Below are positions 1 to 7,870 of a stretch of DNA of 10,240 nt, one piece after another. The position numbers were made by a program, and so were the translations under genes. This stretch comes from Zygnema cylindricum (lineage: Eukaryota; Streptophyta; Zygnematophyceae; Zygnematales; Zygnemataceae), in the NCBI GenBank assembly GCA_037447655.1, contig JBBHKE010002547.1, forward strand, positions 32,949-43,188, in the 5' to 3' direction. The notes under the pieces are model-generated. The model did not search any database, was not told the DNA's origin, and saw only the letters and a program-made list of their open reading frames with translations. Each line of letters starts with the position of its first letter. Position 1 is the first letter of the stretch.

Positions 1-80
1 ATATCTTTGCTCTCTTTCTCTCTCCTCTCTCTCTCCTTCTCTCTCTTTCTCTTTTTCTCTGTCTTTCTCTCCCTCTTGTG
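1..80. repeat. CT-rich microsatellite
   Basis: Nearly pure C/T on the plus strand, mostly TCTC with T-runs. From here to 1283 I see no convincing exon: the stretch is AT-rich with pyrimidine tracts (208-237, 505-618, 816-862), the hairpin at 126-160 and an A-run near 770-782. Confidence 0.8.
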
Positions 81-125
81 TTTAATATGGTTTCTATATT
101 GCCCCTTTTATTAGTTCTTCTCTAG

Positions 126-160
126 TTCTATGTGGGCAAATGATGTTTGCCCACATAGAA
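126..160. repeat. Perfect 15-bp inverted repeat (hairpin)
   Basis: TTCTATGTGGGCAAA (126-140) is followed by a 5-base loop TGATG and its exact reverse complement TTTGCCCACATAGAA (146-160). It forms a stable hairpin in DNA or RNA. No T-run follows, so it is not an obvious terminator. No function can be assigned. Confidence 0.9.
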
Positions 161-504
161 TGAGGTTTTGTACAATATTTATAAGTTGCTCTCTCATGTT
201 TGATATGCTCCTTCCCTCCCTCCCTCTCCCTCTCCGCCCACTGTCAAATTTTATAGTTAGTTCTTCATCTAACTTTCTTAATTTTTAAGCCTCTGCAAAA
301 TGGGTTACAATTATTTTTACTTTTTTTTTTTAAATTTAAAAAGAGTCTTCATTTGTCCCCCAAGATAAGGAAATTTTCTAAGAACTTTATGTCGATTTTT
401 TCTATCGGAATTTTTTTGTACCAGAGTCTCGCTATCCTCGACTGCATTTATCGAAATCGATACACGACAAAATGGTTGATGATGGGGGATGTTGATGAGT
501 GAGT

Positions 505-618
505 TCTTTTTTTTCCCTTCTTTTCCTTCATTTCCCTTTTTTTCCTTCTTTTTCCCCTTTTTTTCCTTCGCATCCCTTTTTCCCTTCTTTTCCTTCTTTT
601 CCCTTTTTTTCTCTATCT
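505..618. repeat. Degenerate TTTTCCCTTC tract
   Basis: A nearly pure pyrimidine stretch on the plus strand made of T3-8 C2-4 blocks, broken by short words such as GCAT and CAT. The lysine-rich open frame on the other strand is a by-product of this composition and not a gene. Confidence 0.85.
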
Positions 619-1185
619 TCATTAAATCAGTATTTGAAATGTTTTAGTTGAAATGTTTAAAGAGTACTTTTTGAACTCTAAGACCGAGGACATATTCTAC
701 ATTTTTAATTCAAATTTTGCTTAAAATATGAATTAAAAACAGATAATGGTCCTCATGTTTCGCACTTCAAAAAAAAAAAAAATGTTTGAAAGTCGACGGT
801 TGTCAAAAAAATGGCTTTTCTGTCTTCTCCCTCTCTTTCTCTCTCTCTTTTTCTTTTCTTTTGGGTAAAAAGAGTTATTTTCTGCCCTATTTCTATATAT
901 GGCAGTTTGTAAGTGTACATCAGAAAAACACTAATATTCTTTGTTACTAAGACACCGGATATCCTAATTTGTAATAAAATTAAGCCGTATACAGCCGTTT
1001 TCCCCATTTTTTTGAGCTTTCACGGTTGTTAAAATGAATATTCAGATAAGTAGTGGGCGGTTTATTTGTCTTAAAAAAGAAAAGAAAAATAATAAAACTA
1101 AAACCCATCCACATCCTTTCATGCAAAATTTGCATGGCAAAGCAGTGTCATGGTAAGGATTACGGGTGTCTTAAACCACATTTTA

Positions 1186-1250
1186 TTACTTTTTTTTACG
1201 ATTATTATTATTTTTTACGATTTTTTTTTTTATGATTATTGCGATTTTTA
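1186..1250. repeat. T-rich TTACGATTATT repeat
   Basis: Long T-runs are separated by ACGATT or ATGATTATT words, forming short degenerate repeats just upstream of the possible exon at 1284. Confidence 0.6.
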
Positions 1251-1283
1251 ATTAATACTCCATTATGGTTATTTCGATTACAG

Positions 1284-1325
1284 GACACGTCTCACCACAA
1301 TTAGTTTGAAACATGAAAATTTTAG
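1284..1325 (+). CDS. Possible 42-nt upstream exon of the unrecognised gene
   Basis: A small open segment lies between an acceptor GATTACAG (ending 1283) and a donor TAG|GTGTAA (GT at 1326). Read with its first base as the end of a split codon it gives TRLTTISLKHENF. It leaves two bases (AG) that combine with the A at 1741 to make Arg, restoring the frame of the next exon (NFR-YLHVKPP). The other frame tested, starting at 1284, hits a stop. The phase match supports it, but a 42-nt segment could fit by chance. Confidence 0.27.
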
Positions 1326-1740
1326 GTGTAAAAACCTTTTTGAAGCATATATAGGAAATAGAGAATACCACAAATGAGAAGAAGTTTATGGATTTTCAGC
1401 ATTCATAATGGTTTTTATTTTGAGTAGGTGAGGTGAATTTTGGCGATACTATTCATACCATGATGACTTGTCCAGATGATTGGTTCATTACATATCGATT
1501 TATGTACAATTCGGTCATTTTCCGCGATTTAGTACTATGGTCCGCACTAATCTTTTAGTTAAAAATAGTTCTTTTAAACACAATCAATGCAGTATTCTGT
1601 GAATTTTTTGGTATACTGTGAAATGGTTGGTCCAGAATGAGTACCACACAAAATGAGTAAATAGTAAATTGGTAAATTGGTCGATGATCCTGTCGTTTTT
1701 TGTTACGTTTTTTTTTGTTATTTCTCTTTTTTTTTAACAG

Positions 1741-1990
1741 ATACCTTCATGTTAAACCACCAGACACTCTCCAATCTATTCTTTCCAAATACGAGGGACA
1801 GGGTTTTATTACTCACCAAGGATTAAATTGGGATGTCAATCATTGCGAAAAAACAACTTCCCCGGACCAATTTACTGTTGAGAAAATGGTTTTCAGAATA
1901 CAAAATTTTTCGTGTTGGATAAAAGAGTGGGATCCCAAACTTTGTTGGACCAGTTTTGGGCATCGAAAGTACTTCGTCGACCCGAGGAAG
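1741..1990 (+). CDS. Exon of an unrecognised protein gene
   Basis: This 250-nt exon has an acceptor TTTTTTTTTAACAG (ending 1740) and a donor AAG|GTCAGT (GT at 1991). The first base completes a codon split by the intron, and 83 full codons follow. The protein runs YLHVKPPDTLQSILSKYEGQ, then a middle part including GLNWDVNHCEKTTS, and ends SCWIKEWDPKLCWTSFGH followed by RKYFVDPRK. It is rich in Trp and Cys and has a balanced composition unlike the low-complexity DNA around it, so I take it as real coding sequence. It ends in phase 0, exactly matching the next exon at 3051. I do not recognise the family. No signal peptide or membrane segment is visible in this part. Confidence 0.65.
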
Positions 1991-2670
1991 GTCAGTTTTT
2001 TTTCCTTTTGGTTAGTATTAATTAGACTTAAAGCTCTAAACTTTGTCAACCGTAGTAAGACGAGGGTCTTTTCCTTTTGGTTAGTACAATTAGAGTTAAT
2101 AGCTAAACTTTGAAAACCCTAAGAAGGTGGGTCTTTTCTCCTTTTGGTTAGTATAATTACTAGCGTTGTGTATCGGTAGCCATTTGCCGATAGCCAATAT
2201 GTACCTTTTTTTGACCTGCCGATAATCGATATATTGGTTCGATAATCGGTAACGGAATTATCGCGATAGAAAACCGATGTATTGCGATAAATTACCCATA
2301 AATATCGGGCCAGATTATTATCTGCGATACGGTTCAGACCGTGCACTTGTACTGTTTTTGGACGGACGCCATGACGTGGCATGCCATACTATATAATGTG
2401 TAGAATATAATACAACATAGTATAAAGTACTATGATACAGTATACTATATTTTTTACACTTATCGGCGATAAAAAATTTGCTGGTTTCGGAGCGATATAT
2501 CGGGACTCCTCACTGTTCGGTAACCGATAATTAGAGATCGAGATCGATTTTGTCGCGATAAGCTTTTTCCCGATACACAACACTAATAATTAGAGTTAAT
2601 AACTAAACTTTGTCAACCATAGTAAGACAAGCCTCTTTTTTTTTTATTAGTACAATTAGAGTTAATAACT
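1991..2670 (+). repeat. Tandem repeat of about 65-75 bp, interrupted by MITE copy 1
   Basis: Units built on CTTTTGGTTAGTACAATTAG, then AGTTAATARCTAAACTTTG and CAACCGTAGTAAGACGAGG, begin at 1991, 2066, 2131 and about 2632. The third unit is split by the transposon (2131-2160, then 2586-2631) and the fourth is partial. The first unit starts at the splice donor itself, and the sequence before each unit echoes the exon end (CGAGGAAG / CGAGG / AGAAGGTGG). The tandem duplication therefore seems to have involved the exon-intron boundary. Confidence 0.8.
2161..2585 (+). mobile_element. hAT-type MITE, copy 1
   Basis: A 425-bp element has imperfect terminal inverted repeats: TAGCGTTGTGTATCGG at the left and CCGATACACAACACTA at the right, 15 of 16 bases matching. 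The flanking 8-mers are ATAATTAC (2153-2160) and ATAATTAG (2586-2593), an 8-bp target duplication with one mismatch. They fit the nTnnnnAn target pattern of hAT transposons, and TAGNGTTG ends are hAT-like. The inside is full of ATCG/CGAT words (for example TATCGGCGATA at 2461-2471) that could be subterminal binding sites. There is no transposase gene, so the element is non-autonomous. It lies in the 1060-nt intron of the plus-strand gene. A relative lies at 7871-8587 in the same orientation. Confidence 0.85.
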
Positions 2671-2918
2671 CTGATTCGAGAGCGTGTTTTTTTGACCCAA
2701 AATCATAAATTAGTGTTAATAATATTATTCATAATTGGTCCATAATGAGCCACGTGGCAGAAGGTAACTTATTGTAGTTAATTCTAATCCTCTTTTCTCA
2801 AGTTAATTGCGTATTTTCAAACTTTTCTTGAAAGGTGAACCTCAAGGGATGTTTGTTTTCTATTACTAGCCGTTTTAAGAATCTATCTTTATTTATTTAT
2901 TTATTGATTTGTAAATTT

Positions 2919-2935
2919 GTCGCGGTTCATGACAT
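2919..2935 (+). repeat. Copy of the start of the 3051-3278 exon
   Basis: GTCGCGGTTCATGACAT occurs here and again at 3060-3076 inside the exon, 17 of 17 bases and 141 bp apart. Both copies are preceded by ATTT-repeat (2886-2904 and 3005-3020). The intronic copy has no AG acceptor in front and diverges after GACAT, so it cannot serve as an alternative exon start. Confidence 0.75.
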
Positions 2936-3050
2936 TCCGGGCGGTACTAAAGGTGCGAAAAGTGAAAATTAGGATTACCCATTTCAGAAATTATCTTTAT
3001 CTATTCATTTATTTATTTATATGTTTAATAATTTGTCTTATTTATCGCAG

Positions 3051-3278
3051 GTGGAAATAGTCGCGGTTCATGACATAAGAGGAGACGCCAAAGTAGTAAA
3101 TTTGTATGCGGGAGTTGACTTTTGGCATTACCATTTTCGAGGACTAGGGGCGGCTTCATCCCTGAATAGTGTCTGTAACGATTCTGTGAATACTATGGAA
3201 AACAAAGATTATGTTTACGACAACGAAATGGCGTTGATTGTTCCCCTCGTGAGAGCGTGTCCCTTATCCCTTGGAAGA
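3051..3278 (+). CDS. Exon of the same unrecognised protein gene
   Basis: This 228-nt exon encodes 76 residues in phase 0 at both ends. The acceptor is TTATCGCAG (ending 3050) and the donor AGA|GTACGT (GT at 3279) is close to consensus. The protein begins VEIVAVHDIRGDAKVVNLYA and continues GVDFWHYHFRGLGAASSL. Later come VCNDSVNTMENKDYVYDNEM and VPLVRACPLSLGR. Joined to the previous exon it reads FVDPRK-VEIVAVHD without a frame change across a 1060-nt intron, which supports both exons. The VEIVAVHD and VNLYAGVDF stretches look like beta-strands of a folded domain, but I cannot name the family. Reading through the donor stays open to a stop at 3378-3380, adding a hydrophobic tail. Confidence 0.65.
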
Positions 3279-4107
3279 GTACGTATCTCTACACTTATTT
3301 CCCTTCTATTTCACTTCTATTTGTGCGATTTACGGTGTTTGCCGAGTCATCTGTTTGTTATCATAAACATAGGTTTTTAAAAGTGCAGAAAATGAGGACA
3401 TATCATATGTTTCTAGTTTTTTATTTTATGAAGTAAAATGCGATTTTCAGCTCACTATTTACTTGTTAGAATGTGATTAAACACGTATAATATCTCCACA
3501 ATTTCTGTTATTTAGAATTAGGATCATAAGAAAACCTATTATCATGAGGTCTTGTAAAAGCACTGAAATAGGTATTTTAATTACTTAAAGTATTACTTAT
3601 ATTTGTTCATCTTAAGTCGCGGTAAGGGCAAAGGAAGTAGTATTAGAAGCTGATTTTAAGGTGAAATATTGTAGTGTTTTTAGTACTGAATACCACTTTA
3701 CTTAATGGGAATTGTACTTTGTGGATCAGCAATATAGGACTATTAATAAAGCTGACAAATTTGGGTGATAATGTAGATTTTGTCCGTCCTTAAAATCTTG
3801 TTTGAAAAACAAGTAATCGTCGTCAAATCTCATCTGTAACTTTCAAGCTCAAATTTATGAAATTTGCGACATACTTCAAATCATATACAACTTTTTTTTT
3901 TTTAGTACCTTTCTATCAATAATAACCATGTGAAGATGTTTAAAACTTCACTAAAAGCTCATCCGTGCACATCCATTTGTAAACTAATCCATCATAAAAA
4001 CGGTTATAAATCCTTTTTTGCTCTTTTGTTTTTTTCTGTTCTTTTTTATGGTTCTTTTTTTTTTATCTGTTCCCTTTTTTGTTTTTTTGATGGAATTTAA
4101 AATACAG
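3279..4107 (+). other. Intron of the unrecognised gene (829 nt)
   Basis: Bounded by AGA|GTACGT and TACAG|GAT. It holds AT-rich DNA with no repeat family or second coding signal that I can see, except an open read-through to 3380, an AATAAA at 3745-3750 and a strong T-rich tract before the acceptor (4014-4089). Confidence 0.5.
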
Positions 4108-4179
4108 GATTGTGCTTTGGAGGCATCGAAAAAGTTATCGACTATGAAGGAGACCGAAAACAACGCGAAACACTTTTAA
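4108..4179 (+). CDS. Probable terminal exon of the unrecognised gene
   Basis: After a strong T-rich tract (4014-4089) and the acceptor AAATACAG (ending 4107), an open phase-0 frame reads DCALEASKKLSTMKETENNA then KHF and TAA (4177-4179). The phase agrees with the exon ending at 3278, giving PLSLGR-DCALEAS. The segment is charged and probably helical, which suits a C-terminal tail. It is short, so the call rests on the splice signal and the phase. The following 780 nt contain no AATAAA; the first ones are at 4962-4967 and 5053-5058. Either a variant signal is used, or further exons have been missed. Confidence 0.4.
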   Translation, partial: DCALEASKKLSTMKETENNAKHF

Positions 4180-5288
4180 TAATCTCTAGAGCGATGACAT
4201 TTCGCAAATAATAATCACAAGAGGGATAACTGATCTTACATTCGACGGATATATTGTGGTTTTTAGTTCGATTTATCGGGAATTAAAAGAGATTTTGGAG
4301 CCATGTGACATTAGTAATGTACAATTTCTTTCACAATTTTCGTTCACAAATTCTTTCATCTTAGTCGATGCTTTTGGAGAGTGTAAATAGAAGTTGTTAA
4401 TGTCGCCTCGAATGAATGTTCCAAAAACCTCTCTTCTTAAGCGAAACCTAGTGTAAGGTCCGTTCTCCGGAACTCCGGTTCGGTTTTGTAGTTAATTTCA
4501 ATCCCCTAGGATCTTTTAGGGTTTTTTAGATTTAGTTACTGACATTGACATTAAGTGTTTTCAAAGAAGAAAAACGAACCGTGTGAATACCATTTAGGAA
4601 AAAAGGTACATCTGTACTTTCAGTCTTTTGTAGAAAGTAAAGGAATAGTTTTGGCCAATCGAATGATAAACATGCAACGTATTTATTATTTTTCAAACTT
4701 TTGAGCACAGATATTACGGAACTCGTTGAAGTCAGGGGAAAAAAAAAAGAAAAAAAAAAACACGGGAGGGATGGACCTTATGGTACAAAAATATCGAATA
4801 CGTTTAACTCTTTTAGAATAGGGTCACATTTAGGACACTTAAGATTCGTTACTAATTTTTATTTCATTTTTGTTTTATTTGTTTTGTTTTACCGTTTGTG
4901 CAATTTTATTAAACCTTCTGAGGTTAAAATTCTGTTATTTTTCCGAATAATACGCTTTATTAATAAACCACAATGGTAAAACCATCTGAACATATGGGAA
5001 AGAAAAAGAACGGAAAAGACAAAACGGAACTGACAAAAGCAGCATAGAAACAAATAAACCGAAAATAGAAACACCTTTTGAAAGAACTAAGAATCTTTGT
5101 CTTAAACTTAAGTAAAGTCTATTACTTCAAACCATGTCTATTGCATTTGTTAGAGATACTAGAACATTAAAATGGTAATTATTTATGATGTAATTAAGGG
5201 TGAAGTTCCATCATCGAAAAATTGGGGTTGTTTATTGATGGCCGTACTCTTTTGACGACCGTACTATTTCATACAGTGCCGTACCATT
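4180..5288. other. AT-rich stretch with no recognised gene
   Basis: This is probably the 3' UTR and then intergenic DNA. It contains an A/G-run at 4738-4760 and AATAAA motifs at 4962-4967 and 5053-5058. The open frames here have phenylalanine-rich or lysine-rich translations typical of T-rich or A-rich DNA. I see no coding, RNA or mobile feature. Confidence 0.5.
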
Positions 5289-5634
5289 TTATTTTTCTGT
5301 CGGAAAAACATTTTTTTTGAAGGACTGATTTGATTCTCGGGGGTTTTGAGGGTAGACATTGACCGTCAGATATTCTGCTTTACAGATTCCAATACGCCAT
5401 CCGTCGAACCCTTCAATTTGTTGTAAGTGACTTCCAGGAAGACAATTCTCACAGACTGAACGTATAGCATTGTGCCACCTGGAAAAGAGCAAAAGAGACC
5501 CACAATGGACGCGCAATCAGGTGCCTACACGTCGTAACGGCCATGTGGCTTGCGCCATGGTGGATGCAAGGATATTCTTTAGCAATCCTTTTGCCATCCA
5601 CTGACGATTCTGACATTTGCGTACATTTTGGCAA
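5289..5634 (-). CDS. Weak coding candidate, two-exon model
   Basis: Several overlapping minus-strand frames stay open here, and the DNA is less AT-rich than its surroundings. One model starts at the ATG at 5634-5632. It runs MPKCTQMSESSVDGKRIAKE then YPCIHHGASHMAVT to a donor GTGTAG (5530-5525). It resumes at 5478 after the acceptor TCTTTTGCTCTTTTCCAG (ending 5479) as WHNAIRSVCENCLPGSHLQQ and FDGWRIGICKAEYLTV, with a stop TAA at 5291-5289, about 97 residues in all. The acceptor is excellent and the phase works. However, the 52-nt intron is far shorter than the others here, and the A-rich tail (SFKKNVFPTEK) looks non-coding. The exon could instead end at GTAAAG after WRIGI. No family recognised. 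Confidence 0.25.
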
Positions 5635-5939
5635 ATCTTACGTTTCGCCCGCCCGTACAGATTTTTATTCATTTTGCCCTTGAATAATTTTAAAGTTTTC
5701 TTATTACATTTCACTAAAAAGTTTCCATTTAGAATATGAGCGTACAGATAATACATTATTGTACACTCCGTACGAGTCACCTTTTACCTCCGTTGGTACA
5801 GATATCACGTTCACACTTTGCCTTCAAAGATTCTTTGTAGATTTTTAGAATCCTAATAATAACCTACCTGGTACCAGCCAGAATAAGCCACGCAAATAAT
5901 AGTGGTTTACTGACCCTAAAGCATGGAACCCACGGCATT

Positions 5940-5965
5940 CATTAAACGAATACGTACGTTTAATG
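5940..5965. repeat. Inverted repeat, 9-bp arms
   Basis: CATTAAACG (5940-5948) pairs with CGTTTAATG (5957-5965) around AATACGTA, which contains the palindrome TACGTA. It is short and of unknown meaning. The surrounding 5781-6138 contains no convincing gene. Confidence 0.6.
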
Positions 5966-6138
5966 AGACCGCCTAATGGAACCCCAGCCAAGTGCATTAC
6001 CAATCACTTTTAAACTTTTTTTTACTCGATCTGCAAAACATTTGAAACACAATGTTGTGAACTTATTGCAACATCAATTGATTATGTTTCATTGGTTTTG
6101 CAAAATTTATCAATCAACTCATGGAGGTTCGCTTTATG

Positions 6139-6211
6139 TTTCTCCCTCTCACTCTTCCTCTCCCTCTCTCTTCCTCTCCCTCTCTCTTCCTCTCCCTCTC
6201 CCTCTCCCAAG
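6139..6211. repeat. TCTCCC/TCTTCC microsatellite
   Basis: A pyrimidine repeat made of CTCTTCCTCTCCCT units that ends in three CTCCCT copies. The serine/leucine-rich frame through it is composition only. Confidence 0.85.
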
Positions 6212-6410
6212 CCTTTACCCATTCAGAAAAGTAAAGTCAAGTTTTCGGGATTATAAATCGATGCTTCGAAAAAAAAAATCAAAAAGTCACTAAAACAACC
6301 ACCACTGTCACCTTTTTCTTTTTTACCATTTTTTTTTCTGCAGCATTTTTTTTTTCTTTATTATAGCACTTGCCAAAGCTGACGGCAATCTTGGCAACAA
6401 AAGTTAACAA

Positions 6411-6452
6411 AAAAAACCCTAAAAATCCTAAAACTAAAAACCCTAAAAGATT
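6411..6452. repeat. Short CCCTAAAA-like cluster
   Basis: Words AAAAACCCTAAAAATCCTAA, CTAAAAACCCTAAAAG occur in about 42 bp and resemble a degenerate plant-type telomere repeat. The cluster is too short and irregular to be a telomere. Its flanks (6212-6410 and 6453-6877) are AT-rich with no recognised gene. Confidence 0.5.
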
Positions 6453-6877
6453 AGAACACACTTAGTAATGAGACAAAACAAAAGAGATGAAACACATAAG
6501 ACAAAACAAATGCTTACTTTCCACACTTTTTGCCTAAAACTAAAAAACTCTTAAGTTTAATCTCTACAAATGTGTTCACAACGGTACTTCTCGATTATAC
6601 TTTTTTTTTTTAAGTTGGACGGATCGTCGTCAAAAAAAAAAATTGAACATTGGAAGTATCAATTATTTTGACAAGATACAGTTTTGCAGGTTTTGCTGGT
6701 TTCGATTACAACTAACGACGAACGACAGTCTCATTTTTAATTATTATTTTTTTGTTTGCTTTTTGGACCTTTGTATTTTTTTTTTTTTGGTTTCCTCCCT
6801 TGTGTCAATTTACATCTATAAAAGTTCCAGAAGCTGTCATCCCAAAGTAAGGAATATTCGATGTCAATATCGATTTT

Positions 6878-6913
6878 AATTTCAATTTCAATTTCAATTT
6901 CAATTTCAATTTC
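6878..6913. repeat. Hexanucleotide AATTTC x6
   Basis: Six perfect consecutive AATTTC units. Further diverged units (TTTCAATTTCAG) recur at 6948-6960. It lies just downstream of the H2A.Z 3' end. Confidence 0.95.
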
Positions 6914-7002
6914 CATTTGAATTTTGATATCGATGTCCGATATCCGATTTCAATTTCAGATTTCTTTGTGACTTTCAAAACAGTGAATCTGATTTCTTTC
7001 CT

Positions 7003-7008
7003 TTTATT
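7003..7008 (-). other. Candidate polyadenylation signal of H2A.Z
   Basis: AATAAA on the minus strand lies about 20 nt beyond the H2A.Z stop codon. It is the nearest canonical signal, but in AT-rich DNA this hexamer is common by chance. If used, the 3' UTR would be very short. It would also imply a polyadenylated transcript, as is usual for replication-independent H2A.Z. I looked for no stem-loop of the canonical histone type. Confidence 0.4.
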
Positions 7009-7027
7009 TGGAACTTTGTCTTTTTCC

Positions 7028-7102
7028 TCAGTCTTTTTTGTTGCTTTTGTTGATAAGAGACTTGTGAATGTGAGGAATCACTCCTCCTCCAGCAATTGTA
7101 CC
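7028..7102 (-). CDS. H2AZ: Histone H2A.Z, terminal exon with stop
   Basis: This last exon has 24 codons plus TGA (stop at 7030-7028). It begins GTIAGGGVIPHIHKSLINKS and ends NKKD. GVIPHIHKSL is the H2A.Z docking domain and C-terminal helix, distinct from the canonical H2A docking sequence; in the family it contacts H3 and is read by the deposition machinery. The acceptor is TGACAG (7108-7103) on the minus strand, after a long T-rich tract that includes an 18-T run on the sense strand (7171-7154). The 489-nt intron (7591-7103) also carries a GA microsatellite. The short lysine-rich tail after HKSL is normal for H2A.Z. The GT start after LIK matches forms seen in plants and several protists, whereas animals have AT. 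Confidence 0.97.
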   Translation of the reverse strand, partial: GTIAGGGVIPHIHKSLINKSNKKD

Positions 7103-7426
7103 CTGTCACAAAATAAATAAGTAAATTCAGAAAAAATAAAACACAAAAACAACAAAAAAAAAAAAAAAAAACGAAACAAACAAACAAAAAAGAATCAATC
7201 AATCAAATCAAACCAATAACACAAGTTTTTCATCGACATCAAAAAAAAAGTAAGTGAGAAGAAAGACGTGTAAAATGATAAAAAAAAATCTTTCGGAATA
7301 CCATTAAAACAAAAATAGAAAAAAAGCTTTAACAAGATCTCTCACAACTACAGATTTGACAGACCTCACAACTTTTATGGATACATTATTTGATACGCAA
7401 GAAGATGTCAAAAAATGTAAGGACAG

Positions 7427-7446
7427 GAGGGAGGGAGGGAGGGAGG

Positions 7447-7497
<51 letters not shown>
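7427..7497. repeat. GGGA then GA microsatellite in an H2A.Z intron
   Basis: A GGGA array (to about 7450) passes into a near-perfect GA array (to about 7497). On the H2A.Z sense strand it is a CT tract within the 489-nt intron, about 325 nt from its acceptor. Confidence 0.95.
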
Positions 7498-7499
<2 letters not shown>

Positions 7500-7591
7500 G
7501 AAAAAGAAAATAGTCAAATGACATCGAAAAAAAAATACAGTATAGTACTTCGCTCCTTTTTTTTTAATAAAAAATGTATTGATTATTGTAC

Positions 7592-7663
7592 CTTAATAAG
7601 TGTATCCAATTCTTCATCTCCTCGAATCGCAAGTTGTAAATGTCGAGGAGTGATACGTTTCAC
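7592..7663 (-). CDS. H2AZ: Histone H2A.Z, penultimate exon
   Basis: This 72-nt phase-0 exon translates to 24 residues, VKRITPRHLQLAIRGDEELD followed by TLIK. This is the loop-2, alpha-3 and acidic-patch segment of H2A.Z: RGDEELD carries the patch acids, and KRITPRH is the loop-2 signature. The minus-strand acceptor is AATTAG (7669-7664) and the donor is AAG|GTACAA, with GT at 7591-7590. It joins the upstream exon after DLK and the downstream exon at GTIAGGG, giving the usual uninterrupted family sequence. Only 5 of 24 codons end in G or C. The 1702-nt intron before it (9365-7664) is long and packed with repeats and a hAT-like element. The polypyrimidine tract before its acceptor is weak. Confidence 0.97.
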
Positions 7664-7870
7664 CTAATTATTAACAAAATACCCAAAAAAACAAAGAGAT
7701 AACGTTTACAAACATGAAACAGATAATTGATCAATTTATTAAACTAATAGTGAGGAGCCATCTCAAAAAAACTTGCACACTTAACTCGAATTAGTTCAAA
7801 AACTCAAATTGAATTTTAAAAACTTCAATTTAATTTTAAAAGTCAAAATGTGTTACTTGATACTATATAG

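Noticed and set aside
317-622. Lysine/glutamate-rich minus-strand frame
   Set aside because: It is the translation of the TTTTCCCTTC tract; no splice or start context supports it.
1053-1235. Plus-strand frame containing CKICMAKQCHG, followed by a donor-like GTAAGG at 1153
   Set aside because: There is no acceptor with an open phase upstream, and the frame runs into T-rich repeat; the CxxC could be chance.
2119-2583. Two minus-strand open frames within MITE copy 1
   Set aside because: They lie wholly inside a non-autonomous transposon, contain no transposase motif, and are not maintained in copy 2.
5976-6293. Plus-strand 105-codon frame
   Set aside because: Its second half is the TCTCCC microsatellite followed by an A-run, and the first half shows no family similarity or splice support.
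6411-6452. Telomere-like CCCTAAAA words as an interstitial telomere
   Set aside because: Only three or four irregular units are present, and similar words arise by chance in A/C-rich DNA; kept only as a short repeat.
7356-7667. Plus-strand frame with an Arg-Glu run overlapping an H2A.Z exon
   Set aside because: It is antisense to the H2A.Z exon at 7592-7663 and crosses the GA microsatellite.
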